From NCBI GenBank assembly GCA_013399695.1, contig VXAU01001826.1, positions 580,185 to 644,184 on the forward strand: a stretch of DNA of 64,000 nucleotides, written 5' to 3'. This DNA comes from Formicarius rufipectus. Lineage: Eukaryota; Chordata; Aves; Passeriformes; Formicariidae. A program made the translations under genes and the position numbers. The notes under the pieces were generated by a model, which saw only the letters and a list, made by a program, of their open reading frames with translations, did no database searches and was not told the origin of the DNA. Of the stretch, positions 1 through 13,090 are shown one piece after another (position 1 is the first letter of the stretch; each line of letters opens with the position of its first letter).

Positions 1-518
1 TGTGGCTCTTTATCTGGAAATTGTAGTGCTAGTAACTAAAATAGGGATTCAAATAAGCTTAAGTACTTTATCTGGAAACATTTGCAATTGACTTGTTCAT
101 AGGCAACGATCAGTCTGAGCAACAGGTAGTGTAGTCACCACTACAAACTATCATTAAATTACGTTTTTTTGGTTTTTTGGTTTTTTTTTTCTTTGGAGGG
201 GGGAAAGTATGTTTCCAAACTAAGATTAAAAAACTTGTAAGTCTGGAGAGGTTGCTCAGAAGTCGCTTTGTTCTGCACCTTACAAGGATGAAGGCCATTG
301 CTGCCCATCTTGGACAAGGGGCAGCAAAGGCAGACAGCCACATCCTAGCTGTGCACTTTGTGTCCTCAGCTGCAGCACGGGGTCACTGAACCCACTGATT
401 TGCCATTCAGCAGAGACCTGAGATAGCTTCAGCTGCAGGGCTTTTGCTGCCCCAGATGAACCTGAATGCTGGCAGACTTCATTGCCTGGGGTGTACCACT
501 GAGCATGTCCTCTGTAGT

Positions 519-539
519 CTTTTTTTTTTTTTTTTTTTT
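519..539. repeat. Poly-T tract (about 21 T)
   Basis: An uninterrupted T run in intergenic DNA, likely length-variable. It could be the reverse-strand A tail of an old insertion, but the flanking sequence shows no recognisable element. Confidence 0.8.
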
Positions 540-885
540 CTTGTAATGAAGGACAAAATGAATACCTGTAGGTGGCAATAGTACTGAATCTGTAACCACA
601 TGCCACTTGAGGTTTTTAATGGGTAGGTTACTGTCAAGTTAATTTTCAAGTTAACTTTCTGCAATTCTGATTCCATAAATTGCTTTACTGATGCTGAAGG
701 CTGAGACAGCATGGCCCCTAATGTTTGACTGCAAATCTGAGTGCCACATTCTCCACCCTACCTGCACTGCCTGTCTTGGGCAATTGTGTGGATGGCTTTT
801 GAAATTTTGTTTCAGTGTTTATCAGTGTAACTATTTATTTTCAACCAGTGAGTGCTGACATGGAGACAGATGTGACATTTTTATC

Positions 886-917
886 ATTACCTATTATGTT
901 AATTACCTATTATGTTA
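886..917. repeat. Two-copy 16-bp tandem duplication
   Basis: The unit ATTACCTATTATGTTA occurs twice in direct succession without mismatch, giving a perfect 32-bp duplication. It looks like a recent slippage or duplication event. Confidence 0.85.
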
Positions 918-3900
918 ATGTGCAGTGTAAGAAGCTACAATAATATATTAACAAATTACAACATTTTTTTCAATGAAAAGGTGGTGTGTACCCAAAATAA
1001 AAGTATGAGCAGCAGCACAAGGTACTCAGCCAGGGTTAGCAGTTGCTGGGCTGTTGCAATCTGGGTTTCAGCTGTGCTCAGGACAGGCCTCAGGCATCTT
1101 ATATGTGGGCTGCTGAAAGCCAGGATTGCTAGAGAATGCCCTGGGAGGTGTGGCTCGGTCCCCGTCTACTGGATTTGGAGCAGCATGTCAACTGTTTACA
1201 TGGCATTCAGTGGGTTACACAGTGTCTTTTGCAATGTGCTTCATGAGTAGGAGCACAGTTACAGTGTCAGAAGTTGCTACTTCATTTGATTATTACGCTG
1301 TGATGCCCTGAACTTCTCACTGCAGTAGATAAAGACCAGCTAGGATTACAGAGGTATTGCAAACAATAGCACAAAGTAAGAACAGTTTTTAATTTACAGT
1401 CTGTGTCAGTTTTATTTCTGTGTCATTATTACTTGGTAGGTTACTTGCCCACTGAAAATGAAGTAAGATCTTTATTTGACACAAATAGTTTGCCTTAGAT
1501 GAGGCAAACTTAGAGGCAATGCTAACCGAATAGAAAATTCTAAGTTCTATTTATGGCCCATTGAATTCCACAAAATGAGGAAGAAATGCATCCATTCAAA
1601 ATACTAGTTGCCACTAGAATAACTATTTGTCCAGAATATTATTTTCTGGGAAGTCTAATTTTTGCATTCCAGCTACTTTGCTAACTAGCAGTAACTCAAA
1701 ACAAAGAATGGTTTTGCAGAAATTTAATCATTACCTTTGGCTGTGAGTGCCAATTGCTCAGAGAAAATTGTGCTACCACTTTAACTGACAGTTTAGTTGA
1801 GGCTCTTCTGCCTATCAGTGTAAATCCAGGGATGATTTGTTGTGCACCTGAATCTACTGACTAAAATGAACAAGCTGGAAAAATAAACTTCATGTGAAAT
1901 GTGAGAGCATGATTTGAAATAATGAAGTAGTTGCAAATGCCAAGCTAATGTGAAATCGAAGAGAAGGAGAGTAAGCCTGTTGTGATTCTGGGAGCAGCAG
2001 GTGGGGAGGGAACTCTGACCAACTCTGTTGTGCTGATTTATTGGCATTATTCCTCCTGATAAGCAAAACCCGAAACTCCACATCTGTTCATACTGTTAAC
2101 CAAGAGCCTGTAAAGGAAAGTCTATTTCAAACACAACTGTGATTTCTCTCTCTGTGATTCACTATACCTGACTAGACTTACTGTCCTATATGTTAGTATG
2201 TCATTTTCCTTGACGTATTTTATCCCTCTTTTTCAACTGCTTTTGCTCTGCAGCTTCAAATAGTCCAGGCCTGCAAGAAAAGTTTTATGGTAGTGGAATT
2301 CAGCAGCCATATCAGGAAAAATCTAGCTAAGACTAATCTTGCAACTGCTCTGTGCAGATCTTCTCTTTTGCTTTTGATACTAAATTATTTGAGCTACTTT
2401 GTACCATAAGTCTTTCTCATCAGGCTTAGAGTTCAGCTCTGTGAAGGAACCATGTTACAGCTTCCAAAGGTTAAGAGAAATGAGTAGTCAACACATATAA
2501 GAGAAATTTTATAACAGTGGTGGGTGGAAATAAGGTTAAAAATCTTTCTGTGAACCAAAGATCAGGCACCAGTTTCTGTTGTCAGGGCTAGGAACTCAAT
2601 TATAGAACTATGATCTCAGCTAACCTTAATTAGCCTGTAGTATAATGATCATAAAAAAGGGTGAGGCTTAAAAATATTGTCTTTGCTGTCCTTGTATAAA
2701 TGTTGGCCAAGGAATTACTGGATTACGTAGGAGTTGGGGCTGATTTTTTTTGTATGTACGTGCATGCTTCAGGTCTGTGCTGTGTGTTTGTGTTGTTTTT
2801 TTTTTTTAATATGATTACTTAAAAAGGTCATGAGAAAATGTAAAATCTTGACTTGATTATCCAGATTACTCAACTGCTGAGGCACCTGTTCTCACCCAAC
2901 CCATGATAATTGTGCTAGGCAATATAGATAAATGGTTTACAGACCAGCAGTAATATTCTAAAAACACATTGCAACTTCTCGGTTTTACAACATGGGCTGA
3001 TCTTACGCATAGGCTACAAGGTTCAAAGGGAATATCAAAACATCTTTCAGCAAGTTACAGACTTCTGTGTTTGCTATGTTGCCACATTGCAACTCCTCAT
3101 GGTCCTGTCTTGCTGCAACTCTCAAAGAGATGGTCCGTCCTGGGCTGTGGTGGGCACAGGGATAAGGAAAAGCACACCAGGAGGTATTGCCTCCAGCTTT
3201 CTCTGTGATGAGCCTCTGTCTTCTGTCGTGCTCCAGGTTATCAAAGGGAAGGATCAGGGGATTATTTTACATTAATGGATAATGTAAATAATAATGGATA
3301 TTATTATTGGAGGGATGGGAGCTGTTGGGAGGGATGGCAGTCCCCTGAGTCTCTTACAGTGGCAGAGCTAACTAGTCACTGACAGGGTCATTTGGTTACC
3401 ATCTTATCTGACACTTCCTCCAAGTATGGTGATACACAGCTAATGGACCCTATAACCCTCCCTAGACTGGTGTGGGACTTGTGCACCCCACTGCCACCCC
3501 CCACAGGCTGGGGACTTTGCGAGTCAGTGAAAAGTCATGCTCGGTGTGGCTGCACGCTCACATGCTGCGTGTGCCAGGTGGTGCTGCCATGTCTCACTGG
3601 CTCCTCTCAGCAGTTAATGTCTCCCCTGGGGAACTCAAAACAAGTGTGATGGTGTATTAAAAGGACAGTGTGCTTTTTGCTCTGGGAGATACAAGTATAG
3701 AGCCACTGCTTGAGTTTTCCATCTCCTCTCTTGCTCTTTCCATTGTGCAGCTGCCTCTACTGTGTTATTCCATGTCCTATCACTTTCTCCTCCTTGTATA
3801 TCCAGATAATGGTGCAAGACATGGGTTAAAAATAAGTCTTCTGAATGAGAAACATGTTTGCAGCAACAGCAGGTAAGGCAAACAAAAGTCAATAGAATGG

Positions 3901-6055
3901 ATTTCTGGTTCTGAGGTAAATGACCTGTTGCAGGCTACATAGACATTTCAAGTTGCAAAAAAATTTTAAGGCATAATGTTCATGCGTACTCCTGCTGCTA
4001 GGGATTTGAAAGGTTACTGAAGATTCCCTTTCCTGTTGCTATGCATTTTATTTTAATTGTTGGGAAGCATAGATGAAGGTAAAAGTAGCAGCCGATTCAG
4101 GAGTCTTCCTCTGAAACAGGAAAGTTTTGTCCATGTGTTTTAGGTGCCTTCTTCCATTCTTGTTCCACCCTGCACAACAGCAAATGCCAAGTACTAAATG
4201 CGCCACTATCTTGTCTGTCAGGCTGTCTCAGGAGCTGAGCTGGTTCTCCTCTCCCCATCCCTGTGTCCATTTTGTCAAAATGTGCCTGGAGAAGTGCTAC
4301 AAAATTGTGTGTGCTCAGTAGCTTTCTATGGCAGTCCCTGAGGTCCTTTACAAGTAATGTAATGTGAAAAAGTTTGAAAAGCATAGCAACAGTAAGGCAG
4401 AGCTACTGGTGGTGCGCCTCTTTTCCCCCTGAGATGAACTGGTACGAAGCAGTCCTTCCTGTACATTTATCCAGGGTAACTGGCATTAGGAAATAAGTTC
4501 ACAGAGAGATTTTAACAGGAAAAATTCTGCTTAAGAATTTATTATATCTTGTCAATGGAAGCAGCAATATCTCTCATCAGAGTTTTCACCCGCTCCATGA
4601 GTGGACAAAGCAGGACGTGCATCTGCACATCAGGTCCTTGAGGATGCACTGGGTGACATCTGCCACACCTGCCTCCTCCTCCTTTGGATGTGTAGCTCCA
4701 GAGCAAATGAAGCAATGTCAGACTGAAAGAAAGTGCTTGCTGTCCTCTACCTGGGACAAGAAAGCATGGGTTTTTTTCATTGGTGCTGCAGCTAAGGCAT
4801 GTACACTACACACTGGCTTTTAACTTCTTTAAGCTTCCAGTGATTGATATACATTGAGACATACATTTTGACAAATATAAGCAGATTGCTCACATTGAGT
4901 CATTTTACCTCACAGCATATTTATAACATGGCACCACAGCATTACAGCCTGCCAACAGTTGGGGTGGATTGTTTCGGGCAAGCTTCTCTGTATCTTGTAG
5001 TATCACTTACAGAGCAGATTGGTGAGTTTAGTTGCCATGTTTAGTATCAATTATAACTTTCTCAGTGCCCACATGCTTTTAACGTCCCTTGAAAACTGGC
5101 CACTGCCACAAAATAACCCCATTTCTGTTATTATTGTATTATTTAAATGACACAGTGTGGTTGAAACAAACCATCTCTGCTGACCAGAATTTCTGTCAGC
5201 ACACAGCCGAGGCATCAGCCTTCAGCAGAAGAGACCTACTTAACCACATCTATCTTCCTTGCAATTTATTTCAAATTCATCTGTCTAAGGCATCCAATCC
5301 ACTGTCTTCCATCTTTTAGAGAAGCTGGCAGAAATGAGATTACTTGGATGTTGAGGAGTGAAATTCATCCTGTACTGACAGTGCAAAAGCAAATGACAAT
5401 ACCCCTAATGGTGGTATGGAGCCCAATACAGAGCTCAACAGTTTCTGCTCTGGGAACATTATAATCTCTGATTTGCTTAACAGTTTGTTTGTGTTATACT
5501 AAAGCACAACTTCAATGAAAAATTTTTATATATAATAAAAAATATCCTTCAGATTGATATTTGAAAGATCCATGTACGTATCAAATCTTTCAAGTAAACT
5601 ACAAAATCCAGAGGTTCAGAAAGATTAAGGTTGAATGTTAATAAAAGGTTGCAGCAGGAGGGAGGCCTTTGAAACACCCTGTTTATCAGAGTTAGTACTG
5701 GGATAGTGTTTGAAAGTTCACTCTGGTGGGTTTTTTCCTGCTGTTTTTTTAGCGCCTCACTTTGATACTCTCCAGATCTCCGTCAAGAAAAGACAGATTA
5801 AAAATTAAGTGAAAAGACCAAGTAGATTATCTTGGAAAAGTTAAGTTTTAACAAATGATGCATGTTTATAGCCCTGAGTGATGAATAATTTAGTAAAATA
5901 CCAGTGTGCCTTTGAAATAACCTTATGAAAGAGCCATTGGCCATAAACTAAGTCAATGATCTGTATGTATGCATTTCTAAAATCTTGAAAATAGTTTCCA
6001 CGTTCTACCTTAGGTGCCACATGACCTGAGAAGGTCGGTGTATTCTCCAAACTAT

Positions 6056-6362
6056 GAGGTTGTCAAGAGGATGGAGCCAGACTCTTCTTGGTGGTGCCAA
6101 GAAGTAGGACAAGATGCAACAGGCAGAAAGTGATGCACAGGAAGTTCTGTCTGAACATGAGACATAATTTCTTCAGTGTGTGTGTGTGATAGAGAACTGG
6201 AGCAGGCTGCCCACAGAGCCTGTGGGGTCTCCTCCTCTGGAGGTATTCAGAAGCCATTTCAACACAGTCATGAATAATATACTCTAGGGGACTCTATGTT
6301 AGCAGGCAGGATGAACTAGGTGACCTCCAGTGGTCCCTTCCAACCTTAACCATTCTGTGATT
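6056..6362 (+). mobile_element. CR1 non-LTR retrotransposon, 3' end fragment
   Basis: About 307 bp match the 3' end of avian CR1 LINEs. Recognisable blocks, in order, are GGATGGAGCCAGACTCTTCT, ACAGGAAGTTCTGTCTGAAC, CTGGAGCAGGCTGCCCA, TCTGGAGGTATTCA and GGTCCCTTCCAACCTTAACC. It ends in the CR1 terminal motif ATTCTGTGAT. It is 5'-truncated, as most CR1 copies are, carries many substitutions and retains only one copy of the terminal octamer. It contains no intact open frame. CR1 typically makes no target-site duplication and none is visible. Confidence 0.92.
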
Positions 6363-6961
6363 TAAGCACTTGCATAAATACATTGGTATCTTTGCAAAAC
6401 TAAGTAAAATTCAAAGTCAAAAAAATTAGTCCTGAGTAACCATTGCAGCAGGTATCTCACCTACATAGTAAATTCTGCCGTGGCTGCCTCAGAGATTGAT
6501 GCCAACCAGTAACTGACAGCATGATCTAAAAGGTCAAACTAAATTGTGATGTATCATGTGTAGGAAACTCCATTTGCCGAAGTAGCAGCACTATATATTG
6601 ATCAAATCCTTGATGATCAGAATCCGGTTAGTTACTCTTGTTAGATTTGGATCAGAGATATAACACACATACAGAAGTGTAGAGTCATATTTCAGACGCT
6701 TCTTACAGGGAACAATCTGCCATCATGGGTATGACTCTTAGGTAGCTTTTCTTCACTTATTCAATTAAATCCTAGGAAATGGAATTAGGAAAAGACAGCT
6801 AGAACAAATTATATATTTCTTCCCTCCTCCTGAGACACTGTTCTGGTGGAAGTGCTGCTGCTAAGTTGTAGCCCGTCTAGTAATATGAACACAGGGCATT
6901 TGGTCAGTATTAAAGCTGCAGGTCTTCTTACAGCTTCTCATACCTCTGATTCAACAACTGA

Positions 6962-7078
6962 TGCTATTACATATTCATTATTTTATATGTATATATTTAT
7001 GTATGTATCTCTCTATCTATGTATTTGTGTATCTATGTGTGTATATATATATACGCACATAATTTATGTATATAAATT
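6962..7078. repeat. AT-rich TATG/TATC simple repeat
   Basis: An imperfect run of TATA, TATG and TATC tetranucleotides with a short pure TA stretch at about 7,041-7,052. It is a degenerate microsatellite, likely polymorphic. Confidence 0.8.
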
Positions 7079-9462
7079 CTAGCTTGTTACCCTCAAGTAC
7101 CTAGGTGTGACTGAAAGCTTCATATTTAGCATTCAAAGGTATCCAAGTGGCCCAGAATTTGTGGTGAAAAGAATTTCAGATTTACTAGTGGCTAAAAATA
7201 CGATTTTAGTGAATTTCTATAAGAGGGCTGTAGCAAGCTACAGACATTGATGCTGTATCTTATTTGAAGGGTTCTGCAAAACATGAAAAGCCCTTGCTCG
7301 TTCCAATTACTGGACTGGTGTTTCCTTGCTTTAATGGCTGTCCACAATTTATTGAACTAAAATTGATCAGCTATATCAGAAGCGATTTGGGAGGGTCCTT
7401 AGTTTTTAAAAACTGATAGTGTTATCAAAAATGAAAAGGTTTGTCACAATTTCATGACATTTTAAAATTTTTTTGCAAGAACTGATTGCTATGAATCAGT
7501 TCAAAACTCCCACCAGTCAACCTATTAGTAGCAGAACAAATGCACTGATTTTTTTAGTTTTTGGGGTAAAACTGAGCAAGATCGGTACATCCTTTCTCAA
7601 GGAAACTCATAACTTTCTTCCCACTGCCCTGTTTTACTGTTTACTATTGACCCAACACAGGGCTCAGCTGATGACTGCTCAGGCTTTTGGCAGACTGAAG
7701 TCACAGCTATATGATGTGGGTGTTCCTCCTGCACACTGTGGAGTGCCACATATAAACTACTCACTCTGCCTATAAAAAGCTGCAAGCACTGGGGAGGCAT
7801 AAATTGATAATGTGTGTTTATACACATGCACGTCTGTAGAATATCTAATGAACAAAGAGAAGGTAGCTTGAGCAGTGTATTTTTAACCTCAAGGTTTTCT
7901 GTCTAGTGTTATTCTTCTCTCTGATGTTACAGGGCAATGTAAAGATGTGGAAAATTGGCATGAAGGGTTTGTGTGCTGGAAGTGTCATTCACCACTGCTG
8001 AGGAATATTGGAAAACTAGGGGAATGGGAAATGCTCATGTGCTTGTGTTTGCCAACACACATTTATATGTGTGTGGGTCTAGAAGATTCAAGAGGAAACA
8101 AGAGGGTTGTCTCAAGAAGTTCTGGGGAAATCAAGGCCAAAAGGGTTTTGTCACAGTGCAAACAAGCTGCTGAAAGTTTAGCTCTGTGAGTGCAAAGAGG
8201 AAATAAAAAGTTATCCATAAATTAAAAACACTCCTTCTGGGGGAAAAACCTGCTGATTTTGGGTCAGTTAATCTCTTCTGGTTTGGAATTGCAGTATGAA
8301 TTTGATAGGTGGCTAAAAAAGTCATACTGAGAGCTACTGAATGTTTGTTTTTATTCTTATCTGAAGAAGATGTTTCACTTTAGGCTATTTAAATGCTTAG
8401 GGAAGTTGTTTAATTTTCAAATGTTTATTCTGCTGCCTGTCTCTGTTCACTACCAAGGAGTGCAAGAATTCCCTATTCATTTAATTGAGCTTGTCTACTT
8501 CTTTTCTCCATCAGTGAAGCTGTTGTGTATAGATGTGCCCTCATTTCTCACTATTGGACACCTTAAAAAATAAATACTTTATGGTTTTGGAGACTGATCA
8601 TATGAAATCCAGATTGATAAAGCAAATTTCATTATTGGTAGCAAGGGGAAAGTTTATACAGATTTAGTGAAGCATCTCCTGGAGATGACTCATTCTTGAA
8701 GAAGACAAACATATTTCTGCTGGATCACTTATTTTAGTTATATAGGAAGGTTTTTTTTCTCTTTTCTAGCAAATCAGATAATTGTTTACAATGCTCTATC
8801 TCCACAGATGTTCTAATGCCATATTTGCATTTTTGGTCCTTTAAGAAGTCCTGATAGTTTTCATCTGTCCTCCATCATAATTTCAGCAGCTGTTTTTATG
8901 AAATACAGACATTATTGCTGATCTCAGCTTCACCAGAAGATTCACTCTAAAGCTTCCTGCTAGGTTTTTGCTTGAATGAAGCTGCTTGTAATTTTTCTAA
9001 AGCCTAACCGATTTATGCTGTTATTGAAGTTCTGTTAGAAAAATAAGAAAAGAGTTAATTTTAAAGGTTTATTAGTTCATTCAATAGTGCCCATGCTTTT
9101 TCAAATTTCCATAAGTAATAGATGTCCTAACATTTGACTGTATCTTCACTCCACGTCTTTTACAAGGGTAACATGTAAAAATACACAGTATTGACTGTGT
9201 AGAGTCTTTAGATACAAACATACCCTACATGTTGTGACACAATTAAACCTTTGGGAACTAAGAATGTGATTGCATAGTCAACTTTAGTCCTTACTTCTGA
9301 CTTGTGTTAGGTTCTGCCTTCTGCCCTCAGGCATGATTCCCTGCCTGCTTTCTTGAGTCAACACCACAGCTTGAGTAGATGTGCAAGAGGCAGATGAGAA
9401 AGCTAATGCAACTCAGACGTATGTGGTTTTGCAATTAAAAAATTTCTTTTTTCTTTTGACAG

Positions 9463-9536
9463 AAATAACTTTCACCTGGATCACCTCTCAGAGCAGCTTA
9501 TCATTGTTGCATCTAAATTACAAGCCAGCCTTGAGG
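9463..9536 (+). other. Exon-like element upstream of TMCC3 (unproven)
   Basis: A strong acceptor (AATTTCTTTTTTCTTTTGACAG, ending at 9462) precedes 74 bp that end at a strong donor, AGG|GTAAGA. Two forward frames are open through it. One reads NNFHLDHLSEQLIIVASKLQ and the other leaves a complete codon at the donor. It could be a cassette or alternative 5' exon of TMCC3, part of an unannotated transcript, or a pseudo-exon. It has no ATG, so if spliced to TMCC3 exon 2 translation would probably begin at Met32. I recognise no protein family. Confidence 0.25.
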
Positions 9537-12500
9537 GTAAGATACTAGACCAAAAACAGGCATGAAAGGTACATCTCTCTGTTCTGATAATACATACACA
9601 TATAGCATTACAGGCTACCAGTCATCAGTTCTACATGCTAGCTCTGAAGCTGTGCCATCCAAGCAGTCAGTGGTTTTCATTGCAGCCTAAGTACATAGTC
9701 TGAATATTCCTCTGCCTGTGGGCAGCCTGTATGTGTACTTCCAGGGTGATATCAGCAGCAGGCCATTTCTTTTTAGGGCCCTGGGGTTTGGAAACCTTCC
9801 CATGCCCATAAATTCAAGAGTGCTGATGTCAGCTGGTGGCTGTGCTGGGTAGGCTCTACCTGTAGCTGGGATTGTCCTTCGTTTATGAAATAGGTGTCTA
9901 CAGAGAGTGCCCTTTTGCAGCTGCGTGCTGGTACTTGCTGTGCAGTTCCAGCAAAGCTACAGATATGTAACTGGTGTGACTTCACTCTCCAGCCAAGGCT
10001 GAACTGTGCCTTTCAGATCAAGTAAATCCTAAACCGTGCCTAGAGTTTCTGCATCACAAAACACAACTGCTGAAAAATGGTAGGTTATTTTTGTGGAAAC
10101 TTGTGGCAGAAATGAAAAATAATTTTTAATAACATTTTCCTCTTAAATTTTAAAACTGCAAAAGGATATGATGCCTTAAAAGACAGAAAATAAGAGAAAA
10201 TGTATTGTTCAGAATAAGGATAACTTTTCATTGAAAGAAATGTAGGATTTTGGTGAGTGCAAATGAAGAATATGCTCTGTTGTTTTGTAACTGTATCAGA
10301 CCTGTGTGTCTGAAATGCTGAAAATCATTGGAATTGGTGAGCATCAGAGTGAATTGCAAGGTAGGACCCATCAGATCCTATGCCTTTGTGATATCCCTTC
10401 TTCCTGAGGGCTTTGTCTTGATTTATGGAATATGAAAACTTTGTTATTTTGACTAGCCTTGTTATTTTGTCAAAACTTTTATGTGCCTGGGCCTAAACTC
10501 TTAATTACTTATAAGGTATACCATATTGCTATTATGGTTTTTATGTTGCCATTTAGTTTATATATTGCTCCAATGCTTTCTACTTAGGCTCCTAATTACA
10601 AGTGTTTGAAAACTCACATGTAATAATTAATCCTTATTAGAAAAATAGACAAACTGGAACATTAAATTTCTACCCTTATATTTTAAATATAATTATTTAT
10701 AAGGCTGTGTATTTGTCTGAGATACACACATTCAAGGGGATGTAAAAGAACAGTTTTACTGCTAAGCCTATAATTACAGCTTTTTTCCCCTCTCTTTTGA
10801 TATGTAAGCAGTTGTCTATGAGATTCCTGTTCAACACATTGTGCCTTTATTCTGTGTTTGAAAAATCTGACATCTGTAAAATTGTTGGTCTGAGGTGATT
10901 ACAAAAAGGTAGTGGAGAGCTGCTCGTAGCTTGAACAGAGGTAACTACTTACTAACCCTCTATATGAGACCGAACCAAACCCTGCTGCTAAAACGGGGGG
11001 ATTTTCAGACATGAAGAGGGGCAGCTTCATCTTTCATTGACACTTGAGGCTAGCTGGTGAGGAGTACGTCAGTGGACACTGGAAGTGCTTTCTGTTTCAT
11101 CCAGACTCAGAGCAGTCTCTCTGCTGCAGGGTGTCTTCTGCTGTTCTGCCAGGCGTTTGTGGCCACTGGGGTTCTCTTTGCTTTTGCTGCCTTAGGATTG
11201 CTTTACGTATAAATGCTTCATCAACATAGCTATATTGGCAAAGAAGTTAAAAAACAATAAGAAAAAAATAAAAAAAATAAGAAAAAAGCCTTCAAGGATT
11301 TCATTTTAGTAAGAAAAGATCAGTGACAATTATGCTGGGGAAAAAGGTATTAACTTTGTTCCAGAAAATGATATTGCTGCGTAGCAGAATAAGAATTTTT
11401 ATTGGCAAATGTTAAATCTTCACTGTTCTAGTCTCTAATGATCTCATGGTCTAACATTTTCCTTTAATGGGAGTTTGGGGGAAACTCCCCTGAAATGGTA
11501 GGACTCTGCTGTGTTGATACTGTTTCCAAAAATATTGCAATATAAGTTCCTGCTTATATGCTTGTGCTAAACTCAGGTCCCAGGGTAAGAAAACCATATA
11601 AATTCACTGGTTGTGGAAGAATGAAGCAGAAGATTTCAATCTGTCAAAACGTCTCCCAAATGTTGTAACTAATAATATCTTAAGAAATCATGATTTTAAA
11701 AGAACCAAAGAATGATTATGAGTATTGTAAAAAAATTGCTTTTTTTTTTCCTACTTAAATCTTTTATGGACTATTCTAAAGCATCTGACAGCATCAGGAT
11801 AGTTATAAATAACAATCATGTTACATCTTACAGCTTTCCTCCACGGTCAACTAGTTTCATGTTTAAATTCACTAAATCTAAATTCCAACCTAAATCATAT
11901 TTTCAATATTCATAATCATATAGTCCACTGGAGAATCAGATGCATATAGGTGCTACAGTTTCATATTGTTAATATTAGCCTGCACAAAGTTAGGAAGCTA
12001 TGCTCCTGTCTTTGGAACAGTAATAGTGATCAAATTTGCTATGGAACATGCAGAAATATGTTATAAAGGCCTTGCACACTGAAACAATTGACAAAACTTA
12101 ATCAATGGATCTGTATTTTTACCATAAAAAGCTTTACAGTATGAAAGTAAAACAAATGTAATACGTGTTAGCAATACAAAAAAGAAGCAAATACTTTGTT
12201 AATTGAAAACTATCATGTAAAATTAGATAGTAATACATAGTAATAACCCCAGGAATGGCATCTGGAAATATTACTATATTTAGATGAGTAAAGGGAGTGT
12301 GTTGCTGGATACTTATAAAATAATGGTTGATACACATGTACTTAGCATAATACAATTATCTATGCTTTGCTCTGGTTTTTTGTTTGCAATTTGTTGCCTT
12401 TAAAATATTTGTTGTTAAAATCAGGCACTTGGAAAATTTATGCCAATTAAACAGAGTGGCATTTGGGCTTTTCTGCTTAGTTAATGTTAATTTTTCAAAA

Positions 12501-13070
12501 ACAGAATTAAATGTCGTCTGTTTAGGTCTGGCAGATTGAGAAGTAAACTGAAAGGAGCTTTCTGTTTTTATTATTCTCATCTTGAATGGGCTCTTAACCA
12601 TATTTATGTAATGGCTTTTATTAATGCCCAGTTAACCCAGCAGATAACTGACTTAAAGCACTGCCCTGTTTTTTTACCTGGTTCATGTAGTTTTAAAGGA
12701 AAGCTTTCATATGGCATTGAATTAGGTTTCACACAACCACAGTTGCATGAGCTGTAGTTGGTCAACTTTGAAAAAGTGATGAGGGAATTTGAGCTCCATG
12801 TTCCTGTAACTTGCACCTCTGTAGAGAGTCGCTGTAGCAAAACCCAAAGGGCAGTGTTGTAACAACACTAACCAGGAAGAGGTGTAGGCTTACTTGTATA
12901 ATCATTAATTTTTCTGTCCTCTCATAACCCATCTGTGTTTTCTGGCTGACTGGCTAACAAGTCCTAATCTTCCATTTGACATTGTCTCTTCATATGGAAA
13001 TAATTGATGCCACACATTTAGCATGACATAACTTATATGGAGCCACTACCATGTGATGTACTTCACAGTG

Positions 13071-13090
13071 AAAAAAAAAAAAAAAAAAAA
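13071..13090. repeat. Poly-A tract (20 A)
   Basis: A pure A20 run. The sequence before it shows no polyadenylation signal or recognisable retrocopy, so I treat it as a homopolymer. Confidence 0.8.

Larger units (their letters stand above)
1..6055. other. Intergenic DNA upstream of TMCC3, no supported gene
   Basis: AT-rich non-coding sequence. Open frames on both strands are at most 112 codons, overlap in several frames and match nothing I recognise. It contains a T/G-rich run near 163-195, poly-T at 519-539 and 2,789-2,808, and a small tandem duplication at 886-917. Nothing else can be supported. Confidence 0.7.

Noticed and set aside
6063..6257. 64-codon minus-strand frame
   Set aside because: It is antisense to the CR1 fragment and has no independent support.
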